Part shown: positions 34,162-42,975 of the stretch, in pieces
How the letters are laid out: each line of letters opens with the position of its first letter
Position numbering within the stretch: position 1 is the stretch's first letter
From: Mycolicibacterium peregrinum
Lineage (GTDB): Bacteria; Actinomycetota; Actinomycetes; Mycobacteriales; Mycobacteriaceae
DNA: 64,000 bases
Assembly: GCF_002102345.1 (NCBI RefSeq)
Contig: NZ_LQPP01000047.1
Coordinates: forward strand, 1-64,000
Direction of reading: 5' to 3'
Made by a program: the position numbers and the translations under genes
Notes under the pieces: model-generated
Database searches by the model: none
What the model was told of the DNA's origin: nothing
What the model saw: only the letters and a program-made list of their open reading frames with translations

Positions 34162-36858
34162 TCATTTACCTAAGTCGTTCCACACGATCTTGGCGAGCTC
34201 GTCGCGGTCGGCGACCCCGAGCTTGATGCAGGCGCGGTAGATATGGCCCTCCACGGTGCGGACCGAGACGGTCAGTCGTTCGGCGATGTCGCGGTTCGAC
34301 ATTCCCTGCGCGACCAGACCGGCCACCTCGCGTTCGCGTCCGGTCACCGGCAGGGGCCGGGCCGCCGAGCGAATCGCCGGGGTGGCCGCACCGCCGCACT
34401 TGGATGCCAATTGCAGTGCGTGCGCGGCAGATTCGGTGCTGTTGCGACGGTGCCCGGCCTTGTCATGCAGGGGTACCGCCTGGGCCGCGGCATCCGCCGC
34501 CGACAGGAGCAGACCGGCCTCCTCGAACGCGGCGGCCACCTTGTCCAGCTCGGCGGCGTCGGCGGCGGCCACCGCGGCGGCATGCCGCGCGTAGAGGGCG
34601 GGCAGCGGGCCGTCGATCCGGTCCACGAGATCCTGCAGGCGACGGGTCACACTGCGGTCACCGAAGCGCGCCGCGCTGTGCAAGGCCTCCGCCTCGACTG
34701 CGAACTGGCCGGAGGAATGCGCCGCATCGGCGGCTGCCCGCGCCAGGTCGATCGCCGAGCGGTGCCCGCCCTTGGCGGCGGCCAGCCAGGCCTTGGCAAT
34801 CATCCGGAGCGGCTCGTGCAGCGCCATGAACTCGCCCGAGTGTTCCTTGGCATCCTCGAGTACCCGTTCCGCGTCGGCGGGGTTACCCACCCCGGCGTAG
34901 GCGCGGGCCAGCAGTAGCCGGCCGGGCAGTTGCCAGGGCAGGGAGCTCTCGGCGTTGAGTGCAGCCAGGGCCTGCTCGATGGCCCGGATCGCATCGCGGA
35001 ATCGGCCGCTGTGGGTCGCGGCCACGCCGTCCATGATCTTGGCGATGGCCCAGCCGGCGAATTGGCCGGCCGAGGAGAACTCGGTGTACTCGGTGGCGCG
35101 TTGCTGGGCCAGTTCGAGCTGACCGGTGTAGGCCAGGGCCAGCACCTCGCCGTAGAACACCATGATCCGGACCATGCCGTCGGTGGTCTTGCGTTGAGCG
35201 CGGCACCGCGACGCGATGGGCAGGAAATCGTTGCCCCGGCCCACCAGCGGCATCGACAGGCCTGCGGCGAACGCCGCGAAATCCACGGCCTGCCGGGGTG
35301 CCTCGGGGTTCGCCAGGACCCGTTCGGCGATCTCGAGGCCTTCGGGAATCTTGTTCTGGTGCACGGCCATACCGGCGCCGGTGGCGTCGACGATCAGTCG
35401 CAGGGTCGGGTGGGTGACCCGCTCCTGCAGGAGGGCCTGCACCTGAGCGGCGCGCGCCACGTCGCCCTGGGACCAGAACAGGTTGGACACCCGTGGAATG
35501 CCCCACTGCACGAGTTCCATCTCGTTGAGGTCTGCGGGTGAGAACTGCTCGAGGATGCTGTCGGCCTCTGCCGGATGGCCCTGCCACAACAATGCGCGGG
35601 ACAGCAGTGCGGCCGCGCCAAGTCCGCCGCCGTGGTCGAAGGCGGCTCGGGCCAGTTTCTCCCCGAGCGGGAGGTTGGACAGGAAGACCGCGTCCTTGGC
35701 GGCGGTGATCAGCAGTTCGATGTCGGTGCCCTGGTCGCTCTCGATGGCCAACTCTGCCAACTTGATTCGGCTCGCCGGGGAATCGAGGTTGCGTTCGTGC
35801 AGGATCTTGGCGATGCGGCCCCGCAGCTTCCGGGCCGACGCGGTACCGACCCGGCGGCGCACCGCCTCGCCGAACAGCGGGTGGCTGAAGCGAACGTTGA
35901 TCTGGCCGTCGTCGGCGACGATCCGGATCAGGCCGCGCATCTCGGCCGCATCCACGGCCTCCTCGCCGGCCAGTTCTGCCAGCGCATCGATGTCCAGTGG
36001 CTCGCACAGCGACAGCAGCTTCAGCGCGTGCAGGACATCCTCTCCGGCGTGCGCCAGCCGTTCGTCGAGCAGTTCGACGAGCCCGGAGGGAATGACGGTG
36101 GGTCCGCGGAACTGCCACACCCCGTTGACCTTGGTCAGGGTGCCGGCGTCGACCGCACCCTCGACCATGTTGCGCAGGAACAGCGGGTTGCCACCCGAGG
36201 TCTCCCACATCACGTCGGCGCTGAGCCCCTCCAACGTTCCGCCGAGGACGGTTTCGATGAGGGCGATGCTCTGCTGCTTGGTGAACGGGTTGAGTTCGAA
36301 GCGCTGGAGGTAGCCGTCCTTCCACAGTGAGGTGACCGCATCGGGTACCGGCTCACCGCTGCGCACGGTGGCCACCACGTGGCCCGAGCGCTCCACGGCG
36401 ATCTGGTGCAACAGTGTGGCCGACAACTGGTCCAGCAGATGCGCGTCGTCGATCCCCACGATGGAGTCGCCGTCGGCCACAAGCGATTCGCGTGCCGACC
36501 CGATGAGGGCGATGGGGTCGCGTGACCCCGACGACGACACCCAGTGGGCGAACGCGCCGAGTGGGATGCTGCGAGACGATTCGGTGCACGCGGTCCAGTG
36601 CACCTTCCGGCTCAACGACGCGGTGACGGTGCGCGCCAAGGTCGTCTTGCCGACTCCTGCGGCTCCGACGAGCACGACTCCGCAGCTGTCCGTCCCGCTG
36701 AGGGCGGCCCGAATGGCCTCGTGCTCGGCGGGCCGGTCCAAAAGCTGCCACTGACCAGGCATGAATCCTGAGTCTAGGGCTACCGGGCCCGGATCGCTGC
36801 CGAACAGAGGGTCGACAGGGCGCCGGGTGTCGGCCGTAGGGGCGAATGTTCTTCCCAT
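34162..36858 (-). CDS. Large ATP-binding LuxR-family regulator (LAL/MalT type)
   Basis: 898 residues. N-terminal AAA/NACHT-like ATPase with Walker A GAAGVGKTT (65-73) and Walker B SIVGIDDAH; a central TPR-like helical region (about 340-800); a C-terminal LuxR helix-turn-helix with TGREREVAGLVAQGMSNRDIAERL and VRTVEGHIYRACIKLGV. Such regulators are ATP-dependent activators, often pathway-specific. The gene lies 27 bp downstream of the catalase-related gene on the same strand, so it is likely the third gene of the dioxygenase operon and may control it. Confidence 0.94.
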   Translation of the reverse strand: MGRTFAPTADTRRPVDPLFGSDPGPVALDSGFMPGQWQLLDRPAEHEAIRAALSGTDSCGVVLVGAAGVGKTTLARTVTASLSRKVHWTACTESSRSIPLGAFAHWVSSSGSRDPIALIGSARESLVADGDSIVGIDDAHLLDQLSATLLHQIAVERSGHVVATVRSGEPVPDAVTSLWKDGYLQRFELNPFTKQQSIALIETVLGGTLEGLSADVMWETSGGNPLFLRNMVEGAVDAGTLTKVNGVWQFRGPTVIPSGLVELLDERLAHAGEDVLHALKLLSLCEPLDIDALAELAGEEAVDAAEMRGLIRIVADDGQINVRFSHPLFGEAVRRRVGTASARKLRGRIAKILHERNLDSPASRIKLAELAIESDQGTDIELLITAAKDAVFLSNLPLGEKLARAAFDHGGGLGAAALLSRALLWQGHPAEADSILEQFSPADLNEMELVQWGIPRVSNLFWSQGDVARAAQVQALLQERVTHPTLRLIVDATGAGMAVHQNKIPEGLEIAERVLANPEAPRQAVDFAAFAAGLSMPLVGRGNDFLPIASRCRAQRKTTDGMVRIMVFYGEVLALAYTGQLELAQQRATEYTEFSSAGQFAGWAIAKIMDGVAATHSGRFRDAIRAIEQALAALNAESSLPWQLPGRLLLARAYAGVGNPADAERVLEDAKEHSGEFMALHEPLRMIAKAWLAAAKGGHRSAIDLARAAADAAHSSGQFAVEAEALHSAARFGDRSVTRRLQDLVDRIDGPLPALYARHAAAVAAADAAELDKVAAAFEEAGLLLSAADAAAQAVPLHDKAGHRRNSTESAAHALQLASKCGGAATPAIRSAARPLPVTGREREVAGLVAQGMSNRDIAERLTVSVRTVEGHIYRACIKLGVADRDELAKIVWNDLGK

Positions 36859-36885
36859 TGCAAGTATTTCCCGTTCGCTGGGGGG

Positions 36886-38013
36886 TCAATCCGGCAGTTC
36901 GGCGATGTCGAAGGGCTCATGCCGGTCGATGTGATTCATCTTGTGCCGGAAGTCGCTCGATGCCTCATACACCTTGCGCTTCAGCCGATTGATGGAGCCC
37001 AGTGGGCGATGTGCCTCGAGGCCGCGCCACGAGTTGAACGAGAGCACGTCGTCGCCGTAGGCGCGGCGCAGCGCGCTGTACGGGTTCTGCTGGGGAAACA
37101 CCACCTTGGCCACCGGAAGGTACGGGGATTTCCATGGTTTCGTGGCGTCCTCGATCGGCATCTGTTTCTCGTCCAGGCACAGTTGCACGCTGAACGTGTA
37201 CTCGGCGGAGTGCTTTTCGAAGAACGCCATGATCAGATCGCGGTGCTCGTCTTGTCCGGGATTGCGCGGAAGGGTCTGGTCGGCAAGCGCTTTCACCTCC
37301 GGCGAGGTCGGCTCGTACTTGAATCGTGCCACGTAGTCGCCGTACCGGATCGGGGCGGAGGAGTAGAAAGTCTCGCCCAGGATCGGACGGTTCGGGGCGA
37401 TGAACACGGCCAGATTCGGCGGTATGGGCAGGCCGATCTTCTTGAGCGCGCTGAGCAGTTCGCTGCCTGCCCACAGCGCGCCGTCGGACAGGCGGGCGAG
37501 CAGGGTGGCGCTCAGCATCCCCAGCTTGCGGTAGGCGTGAGCATCGGCGAACAGGAATTCTTCGTGGGTGACGAGCACGAAGTCTTGCGTGACGTTCGGT
37601 TCGTCCTGCGGGTCCTTCATGGCGCGCTCACCTTGCACGCCGATGGCCTTGATGCCGAGTCCGCGCACGCCGCGGTTGCGGTCGCTGCGCAGTACCCCGG
37701 AGGTGGTGGAGATACGGGCGATCACCGGGTAGCTGCGTGCCTCGGCGAACATGCCCTGGGCGAGCACGTCCGGCAGATCCGGGTTGACGATGAGTTCGCC
37801 CCGCAGGATCGCGTGGCTCTTGGCATGTGCGTCACGCAGTCCGTGCTTGAACTTCTTGTAGGCCCGCTCGTTGTTCTTGTGCAGAGACCCGATGATCTTT
37901 TCGATATCCTCGGCCTCGTCCGCCCTGGGCTGCTCGAGATTCTCGCGGTAGGGAACCGGGCTCAGGCTTTCGACGATGCGACGTACGTCGGCGGCGGTCA
38001 TGGCAGCGGTCAT
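36886..38013 (-). CDS. Catalase-related hemoprotein (allene oxide synthase-like clade)
   Basis: 375 residues, shorter than monofunctional catalases. The distal heme segment DAHAKSHAILRGEL aligns with catalase HAKG.GA.GEL (candidate distal His63), and ARISTTSGVLRSDRNRGVRGLGIK matches the catalase RFST...D..RG.A.K block. The C-terminal FNSWRGLEAHRPLGSINRLK is typical of the small catalase-related proteins that rearrange fatty acid hydroperoxides. The ATG at 38013 overlaps the stop of the upstream heme dioxygenase gene (ATGA), so the two are coupled. Real activity (catalase, peroxidase or hydroperoxide isomerase) cannot be told from sequence. Confidence 0.85.
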   Translation of the reverse strand: MTAAMTAADVRRIVESLSPVPYRENLEQPRADEAEDIEKIIGSLHKNNERAYKKFKHGLRDAHAKSHAILRGELIVNPDLPDVLAQGMFAEARSYPVIARISTTSGVLRSDRNRGVRGLGIKAIGVQGERAMKDPQDEPNVTQDFVLVTHEEFLFADAHAYRKLGMLSATLLARLSDGALWAGSELLSALKKIGLPIPPNLAVFIAPNRPILGETFYSSAPIRYGDYVARFKYEPTSPEVKALADQTLPRNPGQDEHRDLIMAFFEKHSAEYTFSVQLCLDEKQMPIEDATKPWKSPYLPVAKVVFPQQNPYSALRRAYGDDVLSFNSWRGLEAHRPLGSINRLKRKVYEASSDFRHKMNHIDRHEPFDIAELPD

Positions 38014-39878
38014 GCGGAGGCCTTTCTGATTCTGAACGGGACTGCGACGTTCCATGGGGCGAACGGGTTGGCCACACCGGCCAGGGCTGGGGAAAGTTCG
38101 GGGAAGTGGCGCAACAACACCGAGCGCATGTCGTTGTCCCGCACCCACTTCATGCCGGCGACGGTGTAGGTCTCCTCACGGAAGTCGGTGGTGAAGAAGC
38201 GGTCGCTTTCCAGCCGGCGGGTGGCCATCAGGATGAAAACCCGGAATGCGGTGTCGCTGAAGCCGAATCCGGGTGGTTTGGGCTCGGCGTACAGGCCGAT
38301 CACCAGGTCAACGAGGTCCACGTCGTCGTCGTAGATCTCGCGCAGTTCGGCCGCCAGCGCGGTGTCGCCGGTCAGCTCCTCGAACGTCGTCACCGGCTTG
38401 AGCCGGAACAGTTTCCGGAACTCGTTGTACCGCGGCACGCCTCGTTCCCGGCAGCGGATCAGATCGATCGTGGCAAGGTCGATCAGGGTGCCGTCCACCC
38501 GGTGCATGTGCTGCAGGTGCCTGGGGAAGTTGTGCAGCGACAGCGCGCCCGGATGTGCGCGGCCGAAGGAGTAGAAGAGGTCGGACATCGGGGTTTCGGT
38601 CAGTCGGGCACGCACATTGAGCACCGACAGATCGGGTAGCTCGTGCCGGGCGGTGACATGGTCGTCGGCCAGTGCGCGGAACGTGAACTCGTCGGGGATC
38701 AACGGGTGCATCCGGTACACCGCCACGAATTCCTCGGTCAACGAGTACGGCACACCGTGATGGGTGGTGGGCGAGCCGGGGATGCCGTGCAGCAGGGGAC
38801 TGCTGCTGACGCGTCCGAAGCTTCGCCTGAACCGTGGGCCCAGCTTCTCGCCCAGCAGTCCGAACCAGTTGACCCGCATGGCCGTCACCGTTGTCGGGTG
38901 CGCGATGATGGCCGGCGTCCAGTCCACGGTGTGGATCTTGGCCATCAATGCGGAATTGACGAGCCGCGCCTTGTCGTAGAGCTGTTGGCCGGTGAGGTAC
39001 GGATACTTCTGCGCCAGGTGGTCGCAGATGGCGTTGTGCTCACGCATGAACAACGAGTGCAGCAGGGCCAGGCCCACCCAGAAGTTGCCCGCGGTACCGG
39101 TGAGATCGGCGGTGGCCTCGACCTCGGCGGGCGGTAGGCCGGACTCATCGATGCGCAGCTTGCCGCCGTCCGGTGCACGCAGGGCGCTGGCGAATGCCGG
39201 TGTGGTCCCGTAGATCTGGGAGGCGTCCCACCAGTGCGACTCCTGGGTGACGAACGTAGGTGGGCCGGCAGGACCGGGATGAGGGTCCGGCGGTGTGCGC
39301 TCGACGCGCATCGGCCGCTGTGGCCATGGATCGTCGTCGCGTAGCGGCACCACCCAGGGCCGGGTGGCGACCGAGCCGTGGGCGAACCAGTCGTGCACCT
39401 CGAACTGAATCCACGCGGCGGCCAGAAGGTTCAGCGTGGTCGCGGGCTGAAAACTGTCGCGGGTCAGCAGGGTGCGGCTGATCAGGCGGGGATTGGGGTC
39501 GAGCAGCCGTTGGTCGGATTCCGGATAGGAGTGTTCGGGCGGGACGTTGCGGCCGAACCGGCAGCCCACGGAGCCCATGCCCGGGTCTCCGAGGTCGTTG
39601 TAGGACCCGTCGCGGGTGCGGGCGCCCAGATAGTTGCCGGCCCCGGCAGGACCGCCGGGCGGGATCGGGCCCGGTTCGGCGGCATACAGATTCGACGTTC
39701 GCAGCTGATGACGCAGTCCGATCAGGACGGCCAGCCCGATCGCTTTGGGCAGTCGGGCCCAACCCACCGTCTGATCGATGTACTGGGCGACCCGGGCCGC
39801 GAGGGTGGCCGTCAGCGATCGCGACCGGGACCAGACAGCGGCGACGAACGCTGATGTCTGTCTCGCCGTGGTCACCAT
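38010..39878 (-). CDS. Heme peroxidase / fatty acid alpha-dioxygenase-like protein
   Basis: 622-residue member of the animal heme peroxidase superfamily. The distal histidine is in QFEVHDWFAHG, WWDASQIYG follows, and the segment EFVAVYRMHPLIPDEF holds Y388 and H391, the same Tyr-x-x-His spacing as the catalytic tyrosine and proximal heme ligand of cyclooxygenases (385/388) and plant alpha-dioxygenases (386/389). Alpha-dioxygenases convert fatty acids to 2-hydroperoxides that decay to aldehydes one carbon shorter. An N-terminal amphipathic segment (about 30-60) may bind membrane. First gene of an operon with the catalase-related protein and the LAL regulator. Confidence 0.88.
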   Translation of the reverse strand: MVTTARQTSAFVAAVWSRSRSLTATLAARVAQYIDQTVGWARLPKAIGLAVLIGLRHQLRTSNLYAAEPGPIPPGGPAGAGNYLGARTRDGSYNDLGDPGMGSVGCRFGRNVPPEHSYPESDQRLLDPNPRLISRTLLTRDSFQPATTLNLLAAAWIQFEVHDWFAHGSVATRPWVVPLRDDDPWPQRPMRVERTPPDPHPGPAGPPTFVTQESHWWDASQIYGTTPAFASALRAPDGGKLRIDESGLPPAEVEATADLTGTAGNFWVGLALLHSLFMREHNAICDHLAQKYPYLTGQQLYDKARLVNSALMAKIHTVDWTPAIIAHPTTVTAMRVNWFGLLGEKLGPRFRRSFGRVSSSPLLHGIPGSPTTHHGVPYSLTEEFVAVYRMHPLIPDEFTFRALADDHVTARHELPDLSVLNVRARLTETPMSDLFYSFGRAHPGALSLHNFPRHLQHMHRVDGTLIDLATIDLIRCRERGVPRYNEFRKLFRLKPVTTFEELTGDTALAAELREIYDDDVDLVDLVIGLYAEPKPPGFGFSDTAFRVFILMATRRLESDRFFTTDFREETYTVAGMKWVRDNDMRSVLLRHFPELSPALAGVANPFAPWNVAVPFRIRKASA

Positions 39879-39950
39879 TCGTCGTTTCCCTCCGGCCGAA
39901 ATGTCGAGCCTGTCCGCCTCGATTGTTGTTCACGGAAGCAGAAATGACAT

Positions 39951-39966
39951 GAGTAGTCGGCTACTC
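39951..39966. promoter_or_regulatory. 16-bp palindrome in divergent promoter (dioxygenase / metalloprotease)
   Basis: GAGTAG-TCGG-CTACTC is a perfect inverted repeat, 73 bp upstream of the dioxygenase start and 174 bp upstream of the metalloprotease start. Fifteen bases of it (GTAGTCGGCTACTCG, 39953-39967) recur exactly at 50658-50672. The rest of the 261-bp gap holds a 10-bp palindrome ACCTGCAGGT at 40004 and no gene. Confidence 0.65.
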
Positions 39967-40139
39967 GAACCCGTGCGCCGGACGGGGCGGCACGCGCGCA
40001 GTCACCTGCAGGTCACGGGGTGCTTCCCGGTTCAGGACGCCCCGAATACAGGTAGCGCTCCACTCGTGTGGTCGCGCGCCGCTCCGTCCTAGGTTCGGCG
40101 TTGGCACCGATCAAGTCCGGAACCGAAGGAGGGACGACG

Positions 40140-41525
40140 ATGACATTCATACCGTGCACGATCAAGGGGTTGCCGGCCGAGAAAGTGGTCGCCTCCGCGG
40201 AGGCGGCCGTCGAGGTCAATCCGGCGAATGCGCCCAACATCACCGGGCTGTCCGCGGACGACCTACCGTCGCGCGAGCATCTGGCGGTCATGACCAACAA
40301 GCGCTGGAGCGCCGGTGGTGTCCGGCTCACGGTCGGCTTTCTCGACTCCCCGCCGGCCGACCTGCAGCGCCGAATTCTGGCCCACATGAACGCGTGGGGA
40401 GCCTGGGCCAACGTCAGGTTCGTGGCATCCGCCGTCGACCCTCAGGTGCGGATCGCGCGCGTTGCCGACGACGGCTACTGGTCGTACCTCGGTACCGACA
40501 TCCTGCTTGCCGCGGCGAACGAGCAGACCATGAACCTCGAGGGCTTCACGATGAACACGCCCGAGTCGGAGTTTCACCGGGTGGTGCGGCACGAGACGGG
40601 CCACACCCTGGGCTTCCCGCATGAGCACCGGCGCAAGGCGATCGTCGACCGTATCGACCGCGAGAAGGCCATCACCCTGTTCATGGCGACCCAGGGGTGG
40701 TCACGTGAGGAGGTGATCGAGCAGGTACTGACTCCGTTCGACGTCTCGGCGTTGACCGCGACCAACGAGACCGACGAGAACTCGATCATGTGCTACGACC
40801 TGCCCGGGTCGATCATGACCGACGGGATCGCCGTGCCGGGCGGAACCGACATCGACAACCTGGACGCACAGTTCGCGGCCAGCCTGTACCCGGGCCCGGT
40901 TTCCCCGAGCTCGGTGTGGCCCAACGGCAAGTTGTACTTCTTCAACGGGTCGCAGTACGCGCGGTTCGACGACGCGACAGGCAAGACCGACCCCGGCTAT
41001 CCGCTGCCGATCGCCGGATTCTGGACCGGTTTCCCGGCCGACTTCGCCGATGGCATCGACGCGGACGTCCTGTGGACCAACGGCAAGGCCTATTTCTTCA
41101 AGGGCAGTCGGTACCTCCGCTTCGATCTGCCGACCGACAAGGTGGATCCCGGCTATCCGATGGACATCTCGGCGAGCTGGCCGGGGGTGTGGCCGGATGG
41201 GTTCGACGCGGTCGTGGTGTGGCCCAACAGCAAGGCCTACTTCTTCAAGGGCTCGGAGTACCTGCGCTATGACATCGCCACCGACCAGGTGGATGCGGGC
41301 TATCCCAAGCCGATCAAGGACAACTGGGCGCCGAACCTGCCGATCCAGTATGAGAGCGGCATCGATCATGTGGTGATCAGGAACAACGGCAAGGCCTATT
41401 TCTTCAAGGGATCGCAGTACATCCGCTACGACATCGCAACCTCGCGGGTGGACAACGGCTATCCGAAGCAGGTGGCCGGCAACTGGCCGGGGTTGTGGGC
41501 CGACGGGGTCGGCCGGCCGGATTAG
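40140..41525 (+). CDS. Astacin-like zinc metalloprotease with four-bladed hemopexin domain
   Basis: 461 residues from an ATG with GAAGGAGG just upstream. The metzincin motif HETGHTLGFPHEHRR gives zinc ligands H151, H155 and H161 and catalytic E152, followed by a Met-turn SIMCYD (215-220), where astacins usually have SIMHY. Residues 258-458 are four hemopexin-type repeats, each with the pattern NGKAYFFKGSxYLRYD.AT..VD.GYP, forming a four-bladed propeller. I see no signal peptide at the N-terminus (MTFIPCTIKGLPAEK), so it is either cytosolic or exported in another way. It is 9 bp upstream of the aminotransferase. Confidence 0.92.
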   Translation: MTFIPCTIKGLPAEKVVASAEAAVEVNPANAPNITGLSADDLPSREHLAVMTNKRWSAGGVRLTVGFLDSPPADLQRRILAHMNAWGAWANVRFVASAVDPQVRIARVADDGYWSYLGTDILLAAANEQTMNLEGFTMNTPESEFHRVVRHETGHTLGFPHEHRRKAIVDRIDREKAITLFMATQGWSREEVIEQVLTPFDVSALTATNETDENSIMCYDLPGSIMTDGIAVPGGTDIDNLDAQFAASLYPGPVSPSSVWPNGKLYFFNGSQYARFDDATGKTDPGYPLPIAGFWTGFPADFADGIDADVLWTNGKAYFFKGSRYLRFDLPTDKVDPGYPMDISASWPGVWPDGFDAVVVWPNSKAYFFKGSEYLRYDIATDQVDAGYPKPIKDNWAPNLPIQYESGIDHVVIRNNGKAYFFKGSQYIRYDIATSRVDNGYPKQVAGNWPGLWADGVGRPD

Positions 41526-41534
41526 CGGCGCTCG

Positions 41535-42956
41535 ATGAACCCGACGACGGGCACCGTGAATCCGCAGGTGCCCTTCACCACTCGGGCGCTCATGCTCGAT
41601 CCGGCCGGGCTGAACCGGCGATTGAGCGAACTCGGATGCATCGGCGAACTGAGCCGTAGGCAACCGAAAACCATTGGCGCCGTGGCTCATCGCGCGCGCA
41701 GCGGTGTTCACAACCACTACGTCGACGGTATGCCCAGCCTCCTGCCGATGATGGTGGCATGGGCGCGCGGCGCGCGCGTGGCCGACCTCGACGGCAACGA
41801 GTTCATCGACCTCGACAACGGGCGTGGGGCCAACATCCTCGGCCATGCGGCCCCGGTGGTGACCGATGCGCTGCGGTCCGCTCTGGGCGACGGCCTGTCG
41901 TTCGCGGCGGGGCACGAGACGGAGACCGTCCTGATGAGCCTGCTCCTGGCCGCCGTGGGGTGGGCCGAAGGCGGATTCTTCAGCAGTTCGGGCACAGAAG
42001 CGACGATGCACGCGCTCAAGCTGGCCCGTACCTTCACCCGGCGCCCGCTGATCGCGATGTTCGACCAGTGCTATCACGGCCACCACACCGACGTTCTGGC
42101 CGCACGGTTGCCCGACGGGACGGTGACGCCGTCGATGCCCGGCGTCCCAGCGTCGGTGGCATCGTCGACGATCGTCCTGCCCTATGACCGCAGCGCATTC
42201 GACGTGATCGAGGCGCGGGCCGCCGAACTCGCCTGTGTGATCGTCGAGCCGATCCGCTCCGGCTGGCCGCAGTTGGACCGCGAGTTCCTGTCCGGGTTGC
42301 GTGAGGTGACATCACGACACGGTGTGCTGCTCGTGTTCGATGAGGTGCTGACCGGCTTCCGGTTCCGGTTCGGCAGCGTGCTCGATGCCCGGGGTCCCAC
42401 GCCCGACCTGGCGAGTTTCGGCAAGATCATCGGCGGCGGCCTGCCCATCGGCGCCACCGTGGGGCGCGCCGACATCATCGAGATGGGTGTCACCACAGGG
42501 GAACACCTTCGCGACATGCGGACCCGGACCCGGATTCTCGGAACCTTCTGCGGCAACGTCCTGTCCTGCACGGCCGGCCTGGCTCAGCTCGCCTATCTGC
42601 GCGACCACGGTGACGCCGTGTACGCGACCACCCGGGCAGCGGCCGATCGATTCGCCAGGCACCTGCAGCGCCTCCGCGATGAAACGGGCTTTCCGATTGC
42701 GATCCGGCGTTACGAGACGCTCGTCCGTCCACTGTTCGGCACCATGGGGGCCGAGGAGTTCGTCGACCTGGTGCACCCGCAGCGCCATGCGGTGGCCGAA
42801 TACATGTGGACCTACTATCTGCGCGCGGCCGGGGTGCATCTTCCCGAGTTCCTGTACCCGCTGTTCACCGCCGCGCACGACACCGAGGTGATGGATGCGG
42901 TCTGCGCGGCGATCACGCAATCCGTCGAGGGTCTACGGCGCGACGGGCTGTTCTGA
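41535..42956 (+). CDS. Class III PLP aminotransferase (glutamate semialdehyde aminomutase-like)
   Basis: 473 residues of PLP fold type I. Seen: DLDNGRGANILGHAAP, the phosphate-binding FFSSSGTEATMHALKLAR, the DEV of LLVFDEVLTGFRF, and the Schiff-base lysine K297 in SFGKIIGGGLPIGA. Members interconvert amines and aldehydes or move an amino group within a molecule. It is cotranscribed with the metalloprotease and faces a carboxylic acid reductase, 19 bp away tail to tail, which could supply its aldehyde. The natural substrate is unknown. Confidence 0.9.
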   Translation: MNPTTGTVNPQVPFTTRALMLDPAGLNRRLSELGCIGELSRRQPKTIGAVAHRARSGVHNHYVDGMPSLLPMMVAWARGARVADLDGNEFIDLDNGRGANILGHAAPVVTDALRSALGDGLSFAAGHETETVLMSLLLAAVGWAEGGFFSSSGTEATMHALKLARTFTRRPLIAMFDQCYHGHHTDVLAARLPDGTVTPSMPGVPASVASSTIVLPYDRSAFDVIEARAAELACVIVEPIRSGWPQLDREFLSGLREVTSRHGVLLVFDEVLTGFRFRFGSVLDARGPTPDLASFGKIIGGGLPIGATVGRADIIEMGVTTGEHLRDMRTRTRILGTFCGNVLSCTAGLAQLAYLRDHGDAVYATTRAAADRFARHLQRLRDETGFPIAIRRYETLVRPLFGTMGAEEFVDLVHPQRHAVAEYMWTYYLRAAGVHLPEFLYPLFTAAHDTEVMDAVCAAITQSVEGLRRDGLF

Positions 42957-42975
42957 ACCGGCAAGCCCCCTTTGC

